Shown: one piece after another, positions 7,910 to 16,830 of the stretch
Layout of the letters: each line of letters starts with the position of its first letter
Numbering within the stretch: the stretch's first letter is position 1
From: Gammaproteobacteria bacterium
GTDB taxonomy: Bacteria; Pseudomonadota; Gammaproteobacteria; Steroidobacterales; Steroidobacteraceae
Assembly: GCA_017577615.1 (NCBI GenBank)
Contig: PKRE01000002.1
Span: 62,001-126,000, forward strand
Reading direction: 5' to 3'
Length of the DNA stretch: 64,000 nucleotides
The notes under the pieces: model-generated
The model's input: only the letters and a program-made list of their open reading frames with translations
Told to the model about the DNA's origin: nothing
The model's database searches: none
Translations under genes and position numbers: made by a program

Positions 7910-9028
7910 ATGAGTAACGTGCGAAAGCGCTGGTTGGCGCTCGGAATCGCCTGTGTGGTGTGTGGGCTGATGGGGCAGGTATCTGCCTCGTCCGTTGCGC
8001 TCGAGGTGAAAACCATCGCATCGGGATTGGAGCATCCGTGGAGCCTCGCACATCTACCCGATGGGACCATGCTCGTCACTGAGCGTCCAGGTCGCATGCA
8101 GCGCGTCGATCGAGCGGGGCGACTGCGGGAAGTCGTGGGCGTGCCTAAGGTCGCTGCGGTGGGGCAAGGAGGGTTGCTGGATGTCGTTCTCGCGCCCGAC
8201 TTCGAGCAGACCCAGGAGCTGTTCTTTTCTTATGCAGAGCCGAGGGACGGCGGCAACGGGACCAGTGTTGCCAGGGCCCGTCTGGACGGCGATCGGCTCG
8301 TCGATGTAACAGTCATTTTCCGGCAAATGCCCACGGTGGACAGCCCTGGGCATTTCGGCTCACGTCTCGTGTTTGCGCGGGACGGCACGCTGTTCGTGAC
8401 GTTGGGCGAACGACAGCTCAAGCATTTCACGATCCGCGCACAGGACCTCGAAAGTCATTTCGGCAAGATCGTGCGTATTCGACGCGACGGTAGCGTGCCG
8501 CCAGACAATCCGTTCGTCGACGTCCCCGGCGCTCGGCCGGAGATCTGGTCGTACGGGCATCGCAATGTGCAAGGGGCTGCCCTCCATCCGCAGACTGGCG
8601 AGCTGTGGATCACGGAGCATGGTCCGAAGGGCGGTGATGAGCTCAACCTCGTGCGTCCAGGTGCGAACTACGGCTGGCCGCTTGTGACGTATGGTGTTGC
8701 GTACAACGGTGATCGCATCGGAGTCGGGACCGAGCGTCCCGGCATAGACAAGCCGAAGAAGTACTGGGTGCCTTCGATCGCTACAAGTGGCTTGACCTTC
8801 TACAATGGAGATCGTTTCCCGAGCTGGCGCGGCAACCTATTCGTCGGTGGGCTCTACGGCGTGCTCGTGCGCCTGGAGCTCGACGGGGACCGCGTGGTGG
8901 CCGAAGAAACGCTGTTGCGAGAGCTGAGAGAGCGCATTCGCGACGTGCGCGAGGGACCGGATGGCTACCTCTACGTTCTCACGGACAGTCCCCGCGGACG
9001 GATTCTGCGGCTCGAGCCCAAGGAGTAG
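7910..9028 (+). CDS. PQQ-dependent aldose sugar dehydrogenase (GSDH beta-propeller)
   Basis: 372 residues, with AAGGA ten nt before the ATG and a signal peptide ending near QVSASS. The soluble-glucose-dehydrogenase family pattern is clear: LEHPWSLAHLPDG, GQGGLLDVVLAPDF, the catalytic histidine in SPGHFGSRLVF, WSYGHRNVQGAALHP, EHGPKGGDELN and GANYGWP. The fold is a six-bladed propeller acting in the periplasm, where it oxidises aldoses with PQQ as cofactor (YliI/Asd type). The length matches the family. It is a single gene facing away from the SGNH hydrolase and converging on glrR. No PQQ synthesis genes are in view. Confidence 0.9.
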   Translation: MSNVRKRWLALGIACVVCGLMGQVSASSVALEVKTIASGLEHPWSLAHLPDGTMLVTERPGRMQRVDRAGRLREVVGVPKVAAVGQGGLLDVVLAPDFEQTQELFFSYAEPRDGGNGTSVARARLDGDRLVDVTVIFRQMPTVDSPGHFGSRLVFARDGTLFVTLGERQLKHFTIRAQDLESHFGKIVRIRRDGSVPPDNPFVDVPGARPEIWSYGHRNVQGAALHPQTGELWITEHGPKGGDELNLVRPGANYGWPLVTYGVAYNGDRIGVGTERPGIDKPKKYWVPSIATSGLTFYNGDRFPSWRGNLFVGGLYGVLVRLELDGDRVVAEETLLRELRERIRDVREGPDGYLYVLTDSPRGRILRLEPKE

Positions 9029-9094
9029 AGTGATCGGGAGCGGGGCGACTGTTACGGGCGACAGCAACATGCATGCACCCCGCGATGCAGCCAT

Positions 9095-9178
9095 AGCCCA
9101 AGAAACGAGCTCTCCCCGTGCGCATTCGCGGCGAAACGGGAGAGCGCTGGGAGGAGATCGGCGCGCATGCGCGCCGAT
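9095..9178. terminator. Double hairpin, bidirectional terminator between the sugar dehydrogenase and glrR
   Basis: Two inverted repeats fill the gap between convergent genes. GCTCTCCCCGT (about 9099-9109) pairs with ACGGGAGAGC (about 9136-9145) with one bulge. ATCGGCGCGC/GCGCGCCGAT (9157-9178) is a perfect 22-nt palindrome. On the minus strand the first structure is followed by CGTTTCTT, a weak U-rich tail serving glrR. Confidence 0.65.
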
Positions 9179-9190
9179 AGCCCGACATGT

Positions 9191-10531
9191 CTACTGCCGC
9201 TGCTTGAACGCGTCCGGCGACAATTGGTGACGTGCCAGCAGCTTGTAGAAGTCCGTGCGGTTCCGCTTTGCCAGTCGAGCGGCCTGACTCACGTTGCCGC
9301 CGGTGATCTGCAGAATCTGCGACAGGTAGTTACGCGTGAACTCGTCACGCGCCTCGTCGAACGAGGGTAGGCGGCCCGGGTTGCCACCCAGCGCGGCTTG
9401 CACGATCTCAGCGCTGATGATCGGGCTGGTTGCCAGCGCAACGTTTTGGCGCACGACATTTTCCAGCTGGCGTACATTGCCGGGCCATTCGGCGCTCACC
9501 AGCAGCTCTACGGCTTCCGGAGCATAGATATGCCGCGGCTTACCGGTCTCCTTGGCGATCTTCTCGAGGAAGTGGGAGATGAGCAGCGGCACATCCTCCC
9601 GGCGCTTCGAGAGCGGCGGCATTTCGATGTGCACGACGTTGAGCCGGTAATAGAGATCCTCGCGGAAATGCCCGCTCATGATGAGCTGCTTCAGATCGCG
9701 GTGAGTCGCGGAAATGATGCGCACATTGACGGGAATCGCTTCCGTGCTGCCGACGGGGCGCACCTGATTCTCTTGTAGGACCCGCAGGAGCTTCACCTGC
9801 AGACGCATCGGCATGTCGCCGATCTCGTCGAGCAGGAGCGTCCCGCCGTCGGCTGCCTGGAAGAGACCCTTGTGCTCGCGAATGGCACCTGTGAAGGCAC
9901 CTTTCACGTGGCCGAACAGCTCGCTCTCGAGCAGGTTCTCGGCCATGGCGCTGCAGTTGATGGCCACGAAGGGGCGGTTGCGTCGCGGGCTCGCCTTGTG
10001 GATGGCGCGAGCCAGCAATTCCTTGCCCGTGCCACTTTCGCCCGTGATCATGACGCGGGCGTCGGTGCCGGCGACCATGTGGGCCTGCGCGAGCCGCTCC
10101 TCCATGAGTGGGCTGCGCGTGATGATCTCGCTGCGCCAGTCTTCGCTGGTGTCCGCGAAACCGGATACTTTGAGCGCCTTCTGCACCTGATCGAGCAGCT
10201 CCTGCTTGTCGATGGGCTTGGTCAAGAAGGCAAACGCGCCGCTTTGCGTTGCCTGCACCGCATCGGGAATGGTGCCGTGCGCGGTGAGAATGATGACTCT
10301 GAGCCCGGGGGCGCGGCGTTGAATCTCCTTGAGCAAGCCGATGCCGTCCATCTGATCCATGCGCAAGTCGGTGATCACGAGATCCGGACGCACGCGCGAC
10401 AATGCAGCAAGCGCCGCGGCTGCGCTCTCGACGGCTTCCACGTCGTAGTTTTCGGCGCGAAGACGAATCGTGAGCAGCCGAAGCAGCCCCGGATCGTCGT
10501 CAACGACCAGTAGTCGGGCCTTGCGTTTCAT
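9191..10531 (-). CDS. glrR: Sigma-54-dependent response regulator GlrR (QseF)
   Basis: 446 residues from ATG at 10531, chosen because MKRKARLLVVDDDPGLLRLL is the receiver start; the frame extends upstream without homology. Domains: REC (1-120, phosphoacceptor Asp55 in VITDLRMD), AAA+ sigma-54 interaction (about 140-375, Walker A GESGTGKE, GAFTGA loop, DEIGDM Walker B) and a C-terminal Fis-type helix-turn-helix. It drives sigma-54 promoters after phosphorylation by GlrK. In enterobacteria the targets include the GlmY small RNA that controls glucosamine-6-phosphate synthase. Its start overlaps the 3' end of the lipoprotein gene by 32 nt, so the three genes form an operon. Confidence 0.92.
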   Translation of the reverse strand: MKRKARLLVVDDDPGLLRLLTIRLRAENYDVEAVESAAAALAALSRVRPDLVITDLRMDQMDGIGLLKEIQRRAPGLRVIILTAHGTIPDAVQATQSGAFAFLTKPIDKQELLDQVQKALKVSGFADTSEDWRSEIITRSPLMEERLAQAHMVAGTDARVMITGESGTGKELLARAIHKASPRRNRPFVAINCSAMAENLLESELFGHVKGAFTGAIREHKGLFQAADGGTLLLDEIGDMPMRLQVKLLRVLQENQVRPVGSTEAIPVNVRIISATHRDLKQLIMSGHFREDLYYRLNVVHIEMPPLSKRREDVPLLISHFLEKIAKETGKPRHIYAPEAVELLVSAEWPGNVRQLENVVRQNVALATSPIISAEIVQAALGGNPGRLPSFDEARDEFTRNYLSQILQITGGNVSQAARLAKRNRTDFYKLLARHQLSPDAFKQRQ

Positions 10532-11198
10532 TTGGGACGGAGGCGGAGTCACGATTGCCAGGGGGCGTGGGACTACGTTCAATGATGGACCTCTCGATTT
10601 CTTTGATCGCGTCCAGCTTTTGCTGGGCCTCGGCAAGGGCCCGGCGCAATCGAGCGTTTTCCTCGAGCTGAGCCTGCACGCGTTTGTCTGAGTTTGCCTG
10701 CGAGCGGTTGCGATCGTCGAGTGTCGCAACCAGCCGACGATTCTCGGCCTCGAGTTTCAGGTGAGCATCCGTGGTGTGCAGCAGAACCGCGGCCAACGTG
10801 CGCTCCTCCTGCGTCAAACGCTCCGGTGTGGCAAGGAGCATCTCGAGCAGGCGTTTGCCTTCGCTGGGACTCGTGCCTGGATGAGCGGGAGTGACGAGCG
10901 CGACGGCGTAGCGAAGTGTGTTCGCAGTGGTCGGCGCGCGCGTATATGCCTGCTCGACCTCGTAGAAGACATCGGCCTGACGTGCGGGATCTGCGCTTGC
11001 CAGACCGTTCATCGTCTCCAAGTAACTGACGAGCAGGCTGTCCGTTGTCTGTGCAACGTCGAGAGCCGCAGGCTTGGATGCTCCGGCCAGTCGTTCCAGG
11101 TGCGCGCAACCCGCCATAGTGAAGAGGCACAATGCTCCCGTTGCAGCAAGCAGCACAGTCCGAGTATTGGGGCGAGCCAAATCCGCTAGCGCGCGCAT
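10500..11198 (-). CDS. QseG-like outer-membrane lipoprotein of the GlrK/GlrR operon
   Basis: 232 residues from ATG at 11198. The signal sequence ends in the lipobox LFTMAGC. A helical region (about 40-200) ends in a coiled coil rich in Gln, Arg and Glu (DAHLKLEAENRRLVATLDD). The position between glrK and glrR is the place of qseG in enterobacteria, where the outer-membrane lipoprotein QseG binds the sensor kinase and stimulates it. Sequence similarity to QseG is only by position and architecture. It starts 1 nt after the glrK stop and overlaps glrR by 32 nt. It probably acts as a periplasmic/envelope activator of the kinase. Confidence 0.75.
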   Translation of the reverse strand: MRALADLARPNTRTVLLAATGALCLFTMAGCAHLERLAGASKPAALDVAQTTDSLLVSYLETMNGLASADPARQADVFYEVEQAYTRAPTTANTLRYAVALVTPAHPGTSPSEGKRLLEMLLATPERLTQEERTLAAVLLHTTDAHLKLEAENRRLVATLDDRNRSQANSDKRVQAQLEENARLRRALAEAQQKLDAIKEIERSIIERSPTPPGNRDSASVPNETQGPTTGR

Positions 11199-11199
11199 G

Positions 11200-12654
11200 C
11201 TAAGCAGGCTCCGTTTCCACTTTGGGAGCCAGCGGTAGGCGGACCCTAAAATGAGCACCTGGAAATATTCCGTCCACGATCTCGACCGTGCCTCCGTGCG
11301 CCTGTACGAACTCAGAAACCACAGACAGGCCGATGCCTGTGCCCTTCAGATGACCCGCTATCGGCGCGCGCCCTGAATAGAAAGCCTCGAAAATGGCGCC
11401 GCGCTCTTCTTTGCTGATTCCCGGACCGGTATCGGCTACATCCAGCACCAGCACATCCTTGTCGGTGTGTGCGTGAATGTAGATCGTCCCGCCGCGAGGG
11501 CTATATTTCAGCGCATTGGACAGTAGGTTGTCCAAGATCAATTTGAGCTTTGCGCGGTCGGCTTTTAACTGCACGTCCTCGACTTTCAGATCTAGGCGCA
11601 CACGCTGTGCGAGCAGTGTCAACTGATGCGTTTCGAGCGCCGACTTGATCAACGGGCGCAAGCGAAACTCGGAGATCTCCAAGGTGGAGTGACGTGCTTG
11701 CCAGGCGCTGAAGGACAGGAGGTTCTCGATCAGCTGCTGTAGCTTGATGCCGTTGTCGCGCAGGATCATGGTGACTTCGCGCTGCGCGCTGTCGAGCTCG
11801 CCGACCGCGCCGTCCATCAAGAGCTCGGTGCCTTCTCGAATGCTCGCAAGCGGTGTCTTGAGCTCGTGCGACATGTGGCGCAGGAAGCGGTTGCGCTCTT
11901 GGGCGAGCTCGAGCAGGCGCACGCGCAGCCACTCGAGTTGACGTCCAAGGTTTTCCAGATCGGTGGGACCCTTCACGGAGATGGGCTTGGAGAAGGTGCC
12001 CTTGCCCAGCTGACTGATGGCAGCGTCGATCTGACGAATCGGACGCAGCAGCACGGACGTAAAGAGGGCCACCAGCAGCGCGGTGAGTAGGATGACGGCA
12101 GCAGATTGCCAGAAGAGGTATTGCTGGGTCTCCGCGGTGGCCGACTGGAGGCTCGACAACCCGCTTTCGACCTGCTCGTTCGTCGCGGCGGAGAGCTCGA
12201 ATGCAGCGCTCCACATCGTATCGAACGCACTGACGGCTTGCGCGATCTGCTCGGGGGTCTGCGGCGTCGTGGCAAGCAGGGCCGCGTCGATCCGTTGAAG
12301 CGCATTCTGTATCGCGCCGAGCTGGGTGCTGCGCTTCGGGTCGTTGGCGACCGCTGCAATGCTCTCCAGGGTGACGAGCAACCGTTCGCGGCTCTCTCGA
12401 TACACCTGGAGCAGCGCTGGATCGTTCAGCACTTGGAACAGCTTCGCGCTGCGCTCCATGGGAGCGATCTGCTGAAAGAGCTGCTGCGTATAGTGAGTCG
12501 TTTCGACACCGCTGCGCACGAGGGTCTCGCTCTGGCGAGCCAGGTCGCGGACCTTGGTCGCGCCGATGACGACGGCCAACAGCAACGGCACCGAGACGAG
12601 CGCAAACCCGGTAAGAAGCAGGCTGTTGAGGGATTTCGGCCGTGGCCAGCGCAT
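11200..12654 (-). CDS. glrK: Sensor histidine kinase GlrK (QseE)
   Basis: 484 residues. Transmembrane helices at about 13-33 and 181-203 flank a helical periplasmic sensor. A HAMP domain follows (LLRPIRQIDAAISQL), then HisKA with the phosphorylated His263 (FLRHMSHELKTPLASIREG), and an HATPase with N-box DNLLSNALKYS, G1 VADTGPGIS and G2 KGTGIGLSVV. The family responds to envelope state and phosphorylates GlrR. The protein is first in the operon glrK-lipoprotein-glrR, in the same order as in Escherichia coli. galE lies upstream on the same strand with a 207-nt gap. I found no convincing sigma-54 or sigma-70 promoter before it. Confidence 0.92.
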   Translation of the reverse strand: MRWPRPKSLNSLLLTGFALVSVPLLLAVVIGATKVRDLARQSETLVRSGVETTHYTQQLFQQIAPMERSAKLFQVLNDPALLQVYRESRERLLVTLESIAAVANDPKRSTQLGAIQNALQRIDAALLATTPQTPEQIAQAVSAFDTMWSAAFELSAATNEQVESGLSSLQSATAETQQYLFWQSAAVILLTALLVALFTSVLLRPIRQIDAAISQLGKGTFSKPISVKGPTDLENLGRQLEWLRVRLLELAQERNRFLRHMSHELKTPLASIREGTELLMDGAVGELDSAQREVTMILRDNGIKLQQLIENLLSFSAWQARHSTLEISEFRLRPLIKSALETHQLTLLAQRVRLDLKVEDVQLKADRAKLKLILDNLLSNALKYSPRGGTIYIHAHTDKDVLVLDVADTGPGISKEERGAIFEAFYSGRAPIAGHLKGTGIGLSVVSEFVQAHGGTVEIVDGIFPGAHFRVRLPLAPKVETEPA

Positions 12655-12861
12655 GTGCTCTAGGGCGGGAAACTAGGGGCTGGGGACTCGAGTAAGAACG
12701 CCTACCCGCGAGCCTGCGTCCCAGCCGATACACAAAATCGATTTGGCAATCATCAGGGTCATAGCAGCGCCAATTCTCACCTCATGGTTGCGCGGCAGTG
12801 CGTAGCCCGACTTCGACTCTAGCTCCGGTCTCAGCCTCCCGTTTCCAGCCACGACGGAGCG

Positions 12862-13857
12862 TCAGTTCCGCTGCAATTGCGGCTCCGCAAGCAACCGTCT
12901 CTCCCACTCGAGCTGCGAGCGCACGATGATCTCAAGGTTGTCGTACCTCGGGATCCATCCGAGCGTCTCCCGGATGCGATCGGCCTTGGCGATGAGGCAA
13001 GGCGGATCGCCGGGGCGCCGCGGCCCCTCCTGCGTCTTGATCGGTTGGCCGTTGACGCGGTTTACGGTGGCGACCACTTCCCGGACGCTGTAACCGTGGC
13101 CGTAGCCGCAGTTGAGTGTCACGGATGCACCGCCGCTGCGCAGGTACTCGAGCGCTTTGACGTGCGCGTCTGCGAGGTCCTCGACGTGGATGTAGTCACG
13201 CACGCCGGTGCCGTCGGGCGTGTCATAGTCGGTACCGTAAATGTAGAGGCAGTCCCGCTTGCCGACGGCCACCTCACAGGCAACCTTCGTCAGCAGCGTT
13301 CCGTTGATCGTTGATTGACCGATGCGACCTCCCGGGTCGCTGCCGGCCACATTGAAATACCGCAGCGCGACATAGCGTAACGGAGCTGCGGCGGCCAAGT
13401 CGCGCAGCATCCATTCGCTCATGAGCTTGGACAGACCGTAGGGATTGATGGGGCAGGTCGGGCTGTCCTCTGACGCAATGCCGTTTGGGGGAATGCCGTA
13501 AACGGCAGCCGTCGAGGAGAACACGAAGTGCTTTGTGCCAGCGTCCTGACAGCATTCCAAGAGATTTCGCGTCGCACAGGTGTTGTTGCCGTAGTACTTG
13601 AGCGGATTGGCGACCGATTCGGGCACAATGGTGTGTGCCGCAAAGTGCATGACGGTGTCCACTTCGTGCTCGCGCAGGATGCGGCTCACGAGCGCTTTGT
13701 CGCCGGTGTCCCCGACGATGAGCGGCGCATCGAGCACCGCCGAGCGAAACCCCGTCGAGAGATTGTCCAGGACCACCACACGTTCGCCTCGCTCGCGCAG
13801 TTGGCGAACCACGTGGCTACCGATGTATCCGGCTCCGCCGGTGACGAGAATGCTCAT
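12862..13857 (-). CDS. galE: UDP-glucose 4-epimerase
   Basis: 331 residues. The NAD-binding Rossmann motif MSILVTGGAGYIGSHV is at the N-terminus. The extended-SDR catalytic set is present: Ser in FSSTAAVYG and Tyr-x3-Lys in NPYGLSKLMSE. GDYDTPDGTGVRDYIHVEDLADAH-type residues (here TDYDTPDGTGVRDYIHV) and ALRYFNVAGSDP are diagnostic for GalE. The enzyme interconverts UDP-glucose and UDP-galactose in the cytosol, feeding galactose into polysaccharides. It lies upstream of glrK on the same strand, but the 207-nt gap and lack of functional link argue for separate promoters. The length is slightly short but normal for the family. Confidence 0.93.
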   Translation of the reverse strand: MSILVTGGAGYIGSHVVRQLRERGERVVVLDNLSTGFRSAVLDAPLIVGDTGDKALVSRILREHEVDTVMHFAAHTIVPESVANPLKYYGNNTCATRNLLECCQDAGTKHFVFSSTAAVYGIPPNGIASEDSPTCPINPYGLSKLMSEWMLRDLAAAAPLRYVALRYFNVAGSDPGGRIGQSTINGTLLTKVACEVAVGKRDCLYIYGTDYDTPDGTGVRDYIHVEDLADAHVKALEYLRSGGASVTLNCGYGHGYSVREVVATVNRVNGQPIKTQEGPRRPGDPPCLIAKADRIRETLGWIPRYDNLEIIVRSQLEWERRLLAEPQLQRN

Positions 13858-13929
13858 GAGGGTGTCTGCGCCTCTCAGGTGAGAGAAACATGAAAGATTA
13901 TCCTGGATAAGCGCGTTCGGGGAGATAAT

Positions 13930-13968
13930 CCCGTCGCGGGAGCGTTACGACAGGCGCTCCCCGACGGG
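13930..13968. other. Large hairpin in the galE-srkA divergent region
   Basis: CCCGTCG (13930-13936) and GGGAGCG (13938-13944) pair with CGCTCCC (13955-13961) and CGACGGG (13962-13968), a 14-bp stem with one bulged C at 13937 and a 10-nt loop. AAAGTTTTC follows on the plus strand. It sits between two divergent start codons, where a terminator would not be expected. Confidence 0.6.
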
Positions 13969-14002
13969 AAAGTTTTCTGCCACGCACGCATTAATCCTCT
14001 CG

Positions 14003-14986
14003 ATGACGGATCCGCACCCTTACGATCGTTTGACCCCCGATGTGATCATCGCCGCAGTGGAAACCCTGGGGCGGCTCTCTGATGGCCGCATCCTGGCGCT
14101 CAACAGCTACGAAAACCGGGTCTACCAGGTGGGCATCGAGCAATCACAACCACTGGTCGTGAAGTTTTACCGCCCCGGGCGCTGGACGAACGCCGCGATT
14201 CAGGAGGAGCACGATTTCGCGCTGGAGCTCGCCGCGGCGGAGATCCCGGTCGTGCCTCCTATCGTCCACAACGGGCGGACTCTGTTCGAGTACGAGGGAT
14301 TTCGGTTCGCTGTGTTCGAGCGCCGCGGCGGGCGCTGGCCGGAGCTGGGGTCCAGAGAAGAGCGCGAGTGGATGGGGCGCTTCATAGGGCGCATACACGC
14401 GGTGGGGCGCACGCGCAAGTTCCACCATCGGGAGCGACTGGACGTTCAGCGCATGGGGGAGGAGGCACGACGCTACCTGCTCGACACTGGCTGGATCCCG
14501 CCGCATCTCGAGCCGGCGTACGAGTCGGTGACGGACCAGTTGTTGCAGCTGGTGCGTGCTGCGTTCGAGCAAGCTCGAGGCTTTGCGGAGATCAGGCTGC
14601 ACGGAGATTGTCATCGCGGCAACATTCTCTGGACGGATGCCGGACCCCACTTCGTCGATCTCGACGACTGCATCATGGGGCCGGCGATTCAAGACTTGTG
14701 GATGCTGCTCTCCGGCAATCGAAAGGAGATGAGCGAGCAGTTGAGCCAGCTGCTCGAGGGTTACCAGCAGTTCATCGATTTCGATCCGCGCGAACTCGTG
14801 CTCGTGGAAAGCCTGCGCACGCTGCGCATGATCAACTACTCAGCGTGGCTCGCACGCCGCTGGGACGACCCGGCATTCCCCGCAGCATTCCCCTGGTTCA
14901 CCGAGCCGCGCTATTGGGAAGATCAGGTCGCGGCGCTCCGCGAGCAGATTGCTGCGATCGAGGAAGGCCCGCTGGAGCTGCCCTGA
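14003..14986 (+). CDS. srkA: Stress response kinase A (YihE/RdoA), Ser/Thr protein kinase
   Basis: 327 residues with a choline-kinase-like fold. The N-terminus LNSYENRVYQVGIE is highly typical of SrkA, followed by VVKFYRPGRW with the ATP-binding lysine. The catalytic loop RLHGDCHRGNILW holds the Asp and Asn, and the metal-binding motif is HFVDLDDCIMGP. SrkA counters reactive-oxygen-linked programmed death by phosphorylating proteins of the MazF pathway; this is known from E. coli. No Shine-Dalgarno sequence is visible before the ATG. A large hairpin lies 35 nt upstream. It is divergent from galE. In E. coli srkA is followed by dsbA; here it is followed by an unrelated lipoprotein. Confidence 0.9.
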   Translation: MTDPHPYDRLTPDVIIAAVETLGRLSDGRILALNSYENRVYQVGIEQSQPLVVKFYRPGRWTNAAIQEEHDFALELAAAEIPVVPPIVHNGRTLFEYEGFRFAVFERRGGRWPELGSREEREWMGRFIGRIHAVGRTRKFHHRERLDVQRMGEEARRYLLDTGWIPPHLEPAYESVTDQLLQLVRAAFEQARGFAEIRLHGDCHRGNILWTDAGPHFVDLDDCIMGPAIQDLWMLLSGNRKEMSEQLSQLLEGYQQFIDFDPRELVLVESLRTLRMINYSAWLARRWDDPAFPAAFPWFTEPRYWEDQVAALREQIAAIEEGPLELP

Positions 14987-15120
14987 GAGGCGCCGACCCA
15001 CTCGACTGACGAGCGCTGCGCGTCGCGACAGCAGCGCATGCGACGATTTGCGGCAAGGGGGGCGTATGGTAGCGTCGCCCCATCCGTGAACGCTGCAACA
15101 CGCCTGGGTATCAGGATCAC

Positions 15121-16809
15121 ATGGGGCGAAACCGGTCGTTTCATCATTTGTTTGCAATCGTCGTGGCTGCGCTGGTGCTTGCTGCATGCGGCGGTCGTAG
15201 CGACAACGACGGTGACGGCATCGAGGTCACGATTTCCGGCCGGATCACATTCGATCGGCCACCATTCAAGACGCAGGTGGGAGGCGGCCTCGACCTCGAC
15301 AATCCCACCGAGTCCCCGGCGCGCGGCATCGTCGTGGAGCTGATCGATGCGACCTCGCAGGCGATCCTGGCCTCCACAGTGACGAGCTCGACGGGCGAGT
15401 ACAGCCTCACCGGCCCGGCGAACCGCCGCGTATTCGTGCGTGCCAAGGCGCAAATGCTTCGTACCGGCGCGGCGCCGACCTGGAACTTTCGTGTGCTCAA
15501 CAACACGAACCGCGACGCGCTGTATGCCCTCGACAGTGAGGTGTTCGATACCGGCACTGAGAGCAGCACGCGCAACTTGCACGCGCCGACCGGTTGGGGA
15601 ACGACGAGCTATACCGGCACGCGCGCGGCCGCACCGTTCGCGATCCTGGATACGGTGTACCGTGCGCAGCAGCTCATCCTGAACGTCGAGCCGAATGCGG
15701 TGTTCCCGCCGCTCGATTTGTTCTGGAGCCCCAGCAACCGACCGACGCTAGGCGTGTTCTGTCCGGACACCGGCGACATCGGCACGACCTTTTATCAGTC
15801 GGAAGGGGGGTTGGATCAATGCGCCACGCCAGCAGAACTGCCCGCCGGCATCTATATCCTGGGTGATTTCGGCGGTGGTATTGGCGACACGGACGAGTTC
15901 GATCAGCACGTCATCGCGCACGAGTTCGGTCATTATTTCGAGAATCGCTTTTCGCGCTCCGACTCGATGGGCGGCGGTCACGTTAACGGCGATCGGCTGG
16001 ACCTGCGCGTCGCATTCGGCGAGGGCTGGAGCAACGCATACGCGGCGATGGCCTTGGAGGACCCTGAGTACCGTGACTCGCAAGGCATCGAGTTCGACTT
16101 CGGTTTCAATCTGGAAGTGGACAATACCAGCGGACCGGGCAGCGAGGGGTGGTATTCCGAAACGTCCATCAGCGAGATCCTCTGGGATCTATTCGACGGG
16201 CCGAACGAGCCGCATGATGCGATCGAGCTCGGATTTGCGCCACTCTATGCCGTGATGAGCGGCCCGCAGGTACGCACCGAAGCGCTCACCAGCATTTTCA
16301 CGTTTGCAGCTGCACTGCGTGCGGCAAATCCCGCTCACGCCGCGGCGATCGACGACTTGCTTCGGGGCGAGGACATTGCGGTCACGGACGAGTTCGCGTC
16401 GGACGAGACCAACCATGGTGGTGATCCGGAGGTGCTGCCGTTGTATCCCGAGCTGATCGAGGGTGCTCCCACGCTCGTCTGCGTGCACGGCAGAATCGGC
16501 GCGCTGGATAACAACAAGCTGGGAAACAGGAAGTTTTTCAGGTTCTACAATCCGGCGCGTCGTCTGGTGACGATCGATGTGATCGGTACGCCGGCCGGGG
16601 TGGACACCATCGCGGCGCGCGACCCGAACGTCTTCGTGTATCGTCGCGGTAACATCGTTGCCGCCGGAACGATCGATCGTTCCCCGAGGGAGACGCTGGA
16701 TCAGATCACGCTCGATGAGGGGCTACACATCATCGAGGTGTACGATTTCGACTTGCCCAGCGTGCCGTCTACGAAGCGGTGCATGACGCTTTCGGCCACA
16801 GGCACCTAA
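15121..16809 (+). CDS. Lipoprotein with metallopeptidase (HEFGH...GEGWS) domain
   Basis: 562 residues. The signal sequence has the lipobox LVLAAC, followed by a Gly/Asp-rich linker. Residues about 35-150 look like a carboxypeptidase-regulatory-type beta-sandwich (SGRITFDRPPF, GIVVELID, TGEYSLTGPANRRVFVRA). A zinc motif HEFGH (267-271) is followed 29 residues later by GEGWS (300-304). This spacing and motif resemble gluzincins of the M36 fungalysin type, where the third ligand is the Glu of GEGW. The C-terminal 100 residues form another beta-rich domain. It is likely a cell-surface or periplasmic lipid-anchored protease. Peptidase activity is inferred; the substrate is unknown. The next lipoprotein gene starts 21 nt later, so the two are probably cotranscribed. 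Confidence 0.65.
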   Translation: MGRNRSFHHLFAIVVAALVLAACGGRSDNDGDGIEVTISGRITFDRPPFKTQVGGGLDLDNPTESPARGIVVELIDATSQAILASTVTSSTGEYSLTGPANRRVFVRAKAQMLRTGAAPTWNFRVLNNTNRDALYALDSEVFDTGTESSTRNLHAPTGWGTTSYTGTRAAAPFAILDTVYRAQQLILNVEPNAVFPPLDLFWSPSNRPTLGVFCPDTGDIGTTFYQSEGGLDQCATPAELPAGIYILGDFGGGIGDTDEFDQHVIAHEFGHYFENRFSRSDSMGGGHVNGDRLDLRVAFGEGWSNAYAAMALEDPEYRDSQGIEFDFGFNLEVDNTSGPGSEGWYSETSISEILWDLFDGPNEPHDAIELGFAPLYAVMSGPQVRTEALTSIFTFAAALRAANPAHAAAIDDLLRGEDIAVTDEFASDETNHGGDPEVLPLYPELIEGAPTLVCVHGRIGALDNNKLGNRKFFRFYNPARRLVTIDVIGTPAGVDTIAARDPNVFVYRRGNIVAAGTIDRSPRETLDQITLDEGLHIIEVYDFDLPSVPSTKRCMTLSATGT

Positions 16810-16830
16810 TCGGGCTCTGGAGGAGTGAGG

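Noticed and set aside
12655..12861. Sigma-54 promoter before glrK
   Set aside because: No GG-N10-GC match to the -24/-12 consensus on the minus strand of this gap.
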